NCBI GenBank assembly: GCA_015489265.1
Contig: WFZY01000149.1
Location: forward strand, 1-6,074
Direction of reading: 5' to 3'
DNA length: 6,074 nucleotides
Origin: Flavobacteriaceae bacterium
GTDB taxonomy: Bacteria > Bacteroidota > Bacteroidia > Flavobacteriales > Flavobacteriaceae
Part shown: one piece after another, positions 5,180-6,074 of the stretch
How the letters are laid out: the number at the start of each line of letters is the position of its first letter
How positions within the stretch are numbered: position 1 is the stretch's first letter
Program-made: the position numbers and the translations under genes
The notes under the pieces: model-generated
Database searches by the model: none
Told to the model about the DNA's origin: nothing
The model's input: the letters and a program-made list of their open reading frames with translations, nothing else

Positions 5180-6074
5180 TTATTTTAAATTCTTTTGGGC
5201 AACTTCTAAAGTTATACTTTCCGGATCCGTTCCTTTGGGTAACATCACTTTCTTTTTACCTTTGACTATGACCAAACGTCCCCATTTGCCTTTTTGCAAT
5301 GAAATCCCTTCATCTTTCCAGACTTTGACCATTTTTTCCTTTTCCTTTTTGATTTTATGCTGAATCAATTCAACGATATCTTTCTCTGATAAATTATCAA
5401 AATCGTATTTTTTTGAAACATTAATAAATAAATCATTCCACTTGATAAAAGGGCCAAAGCGTCCCTTGCCTTTAAATACGGGTTTACCGTCATAAGTAGC
5501 AATAGGTTCGTCTGCCTTTAATTTTTTTTGAATTAAATCAATTGCCTGTTCCAAAGTAATACTTATAGGGTCAACTGTATTAGGTATGGAAATAAATTTT
5601 TTATCAAATATAATATAGGGACCATATCTTCCGGTGGCAATAACAACATCTTTACCATCATATTGACCAATATTTTTTGGAAAACTAAACATACTTAATG
5701 CCTGTTCCAGTGTTATATCATTTAAACTGACCCCCTTGGGTGCTCCTGCAAATTCCGGTTTTTCGTCTTCATTAGATTCGCCTATTTGCACTAAGGGGCC
5801 GTATTGCCCGATTTTGACATAGACATTTTTACCGGTTTTAGGGTCGATTCCAAGCAGCCTTTCACCTCTAGCCCTAATGGCATTTTTAGCTACATCTTCT
5901 ACTATAGGATGAAATTCATGGTAAAATTCTTTTAAAGTTTCTTTCCAAGATTTGTCACCTTCGGCAATTTTATCTAATTCTTGTTCGATTTTTGCCGTAA
6001 AATTGTAATCGAGAATATGATCGAAATTTTCAGTTAAAAAATCATTTACAATAATACCAATATCTGTCGGGACC
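5180..6074 (-). CDS. topA: DNA topoisomerase I, C-terminal 297 residues
   Basis: The frame is open from the right edge to a TAA at 5182-5180, so the N-terminal part with the Toprim domain and active-site tyrosine lies outside. The first visible residues, PTDIGIIVNDFL, then DYNFTAKIEQELDKIAEGD and W...FYHEFHP, are the typical end of the topoisomerase IA core. Four repeats follow at window-protein residues 89 (GQYGPLV), 148 (GRYGPYI), 204 (GRFGPFI) and 262 (GKWGRLV), spaced 56-59 residues apart; these are the C-terminal DNA-binding repeats of type IA topoisomerases. No cysteine occurs in the visible 297 residues, so the C4 zinc ribbons of the E. coli enzyme are absent from this end. The enzyme relaxes negative supercoils in the cytoplasm. 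The GTG at 5791 is an internal valine codon inside the first repeat, not a start. Confidence 0.96.
   Translation of the reverse strand, partial: VPTDIGIIVNDFLTENFDHILDYNFTAKIEQELDKIAEGDKSWKETLKEFYHEFHPIVEDVAKNAIRARGERLLGIDPKTGKNVYVKIGQYGPLVQIGESNEDEKPEFAGAPKGVSLNDITLEQALSMFSFPKNIGQYDGKDVVIATGRYGPYIIFDKKFISIPNTVDPISITLEQAIDLIQKKLKADEPIATYDGKPVFKGKGRFGPFIKWNDLFINVSKKYDFDNLSEKDIVELIQHKIKKEKEKMVKVWKDEGISLQKGKWGRLVIVKGKKKVMLPKGTDPESITLEVAQKNLK

Noticed and set aside
5180..5791. A separate short gene starting at GTG 5791
   Set aside because: The frame continues open to the window edge and encodes the typical topoisomerase IA core end; the GTG is an internal valine within a GQYGPLV repeat.
1..6074. 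The window as a whole as a previously undescribed system
   Set aside because: gldK, gldL, gldM and gldN are the well-known T9SS/gliding core in canonical order, and topA is housekeeping. Only the arginase-fold gene lacks a clear explanation.

Overview
The window looks like chromosomal DNA from a member of the Bacteroidota, most likely a flavobacterium-type organism. It is AT-rich, the genes lack clear Shine-Dalgarno sequences, and there are promoter-like TAnnTTTG boxes. It also carries the core of the type IX secretion system (T9SS) and gliding-motility machinery, which is confined to this phylum. All genes lie on the minus strand, so transcription runs from high to low coordinates. I saw no mobile element, tRNA, rRNA, CRISPR array or sign of recent transfer.

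Layout in the direction of transcription: (1) the last 297 codons of topA, DNA topoisomerase I, entering from the right edge (6074 to 5180); (2) one base later, a 380-residue protein with the arginase/ureohydrolase fold (5178 to 4036) in which several metal-ligand positions are replaced, so it is probably not an active ureohydrolase; (3) a 191-bp AT-rich intergenic region with two TATATTTG boxes, the likely promoter region of the next operon; (4) gldK, an outer-membrane lipoprotein (3844 to 2471); (5) gldL, a cytoplasmic-membrane motor subunit (2404 to 1748); (6) gldM, the long periplasmic shaft subunit (1687 to 113); (7) the first 20 codons of gldN (from 62 off the left edge), consisting of a signal peptide.

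In the known T9SS, GldL and GldM form the motor in the cytoplasmic membrane that uses the proton gradient, and GldM spans the periplasm. GldK and GldN form a ring attached to the outer membrane, which GldM contacts. The genes here are in the canonical K-L-M-N order, separated by gaps of 66, 60 and 50 bp without a strong terminator, as expected of one operon.

The secretion genes themselves are a known system. The less explained parts are the degenerate arginase-fold protein wedged between topA and gldK, a near-identical 18-bp leader in front of both gldL and gldM, and a perfect 14-bp palindrome between gldM and gldN.
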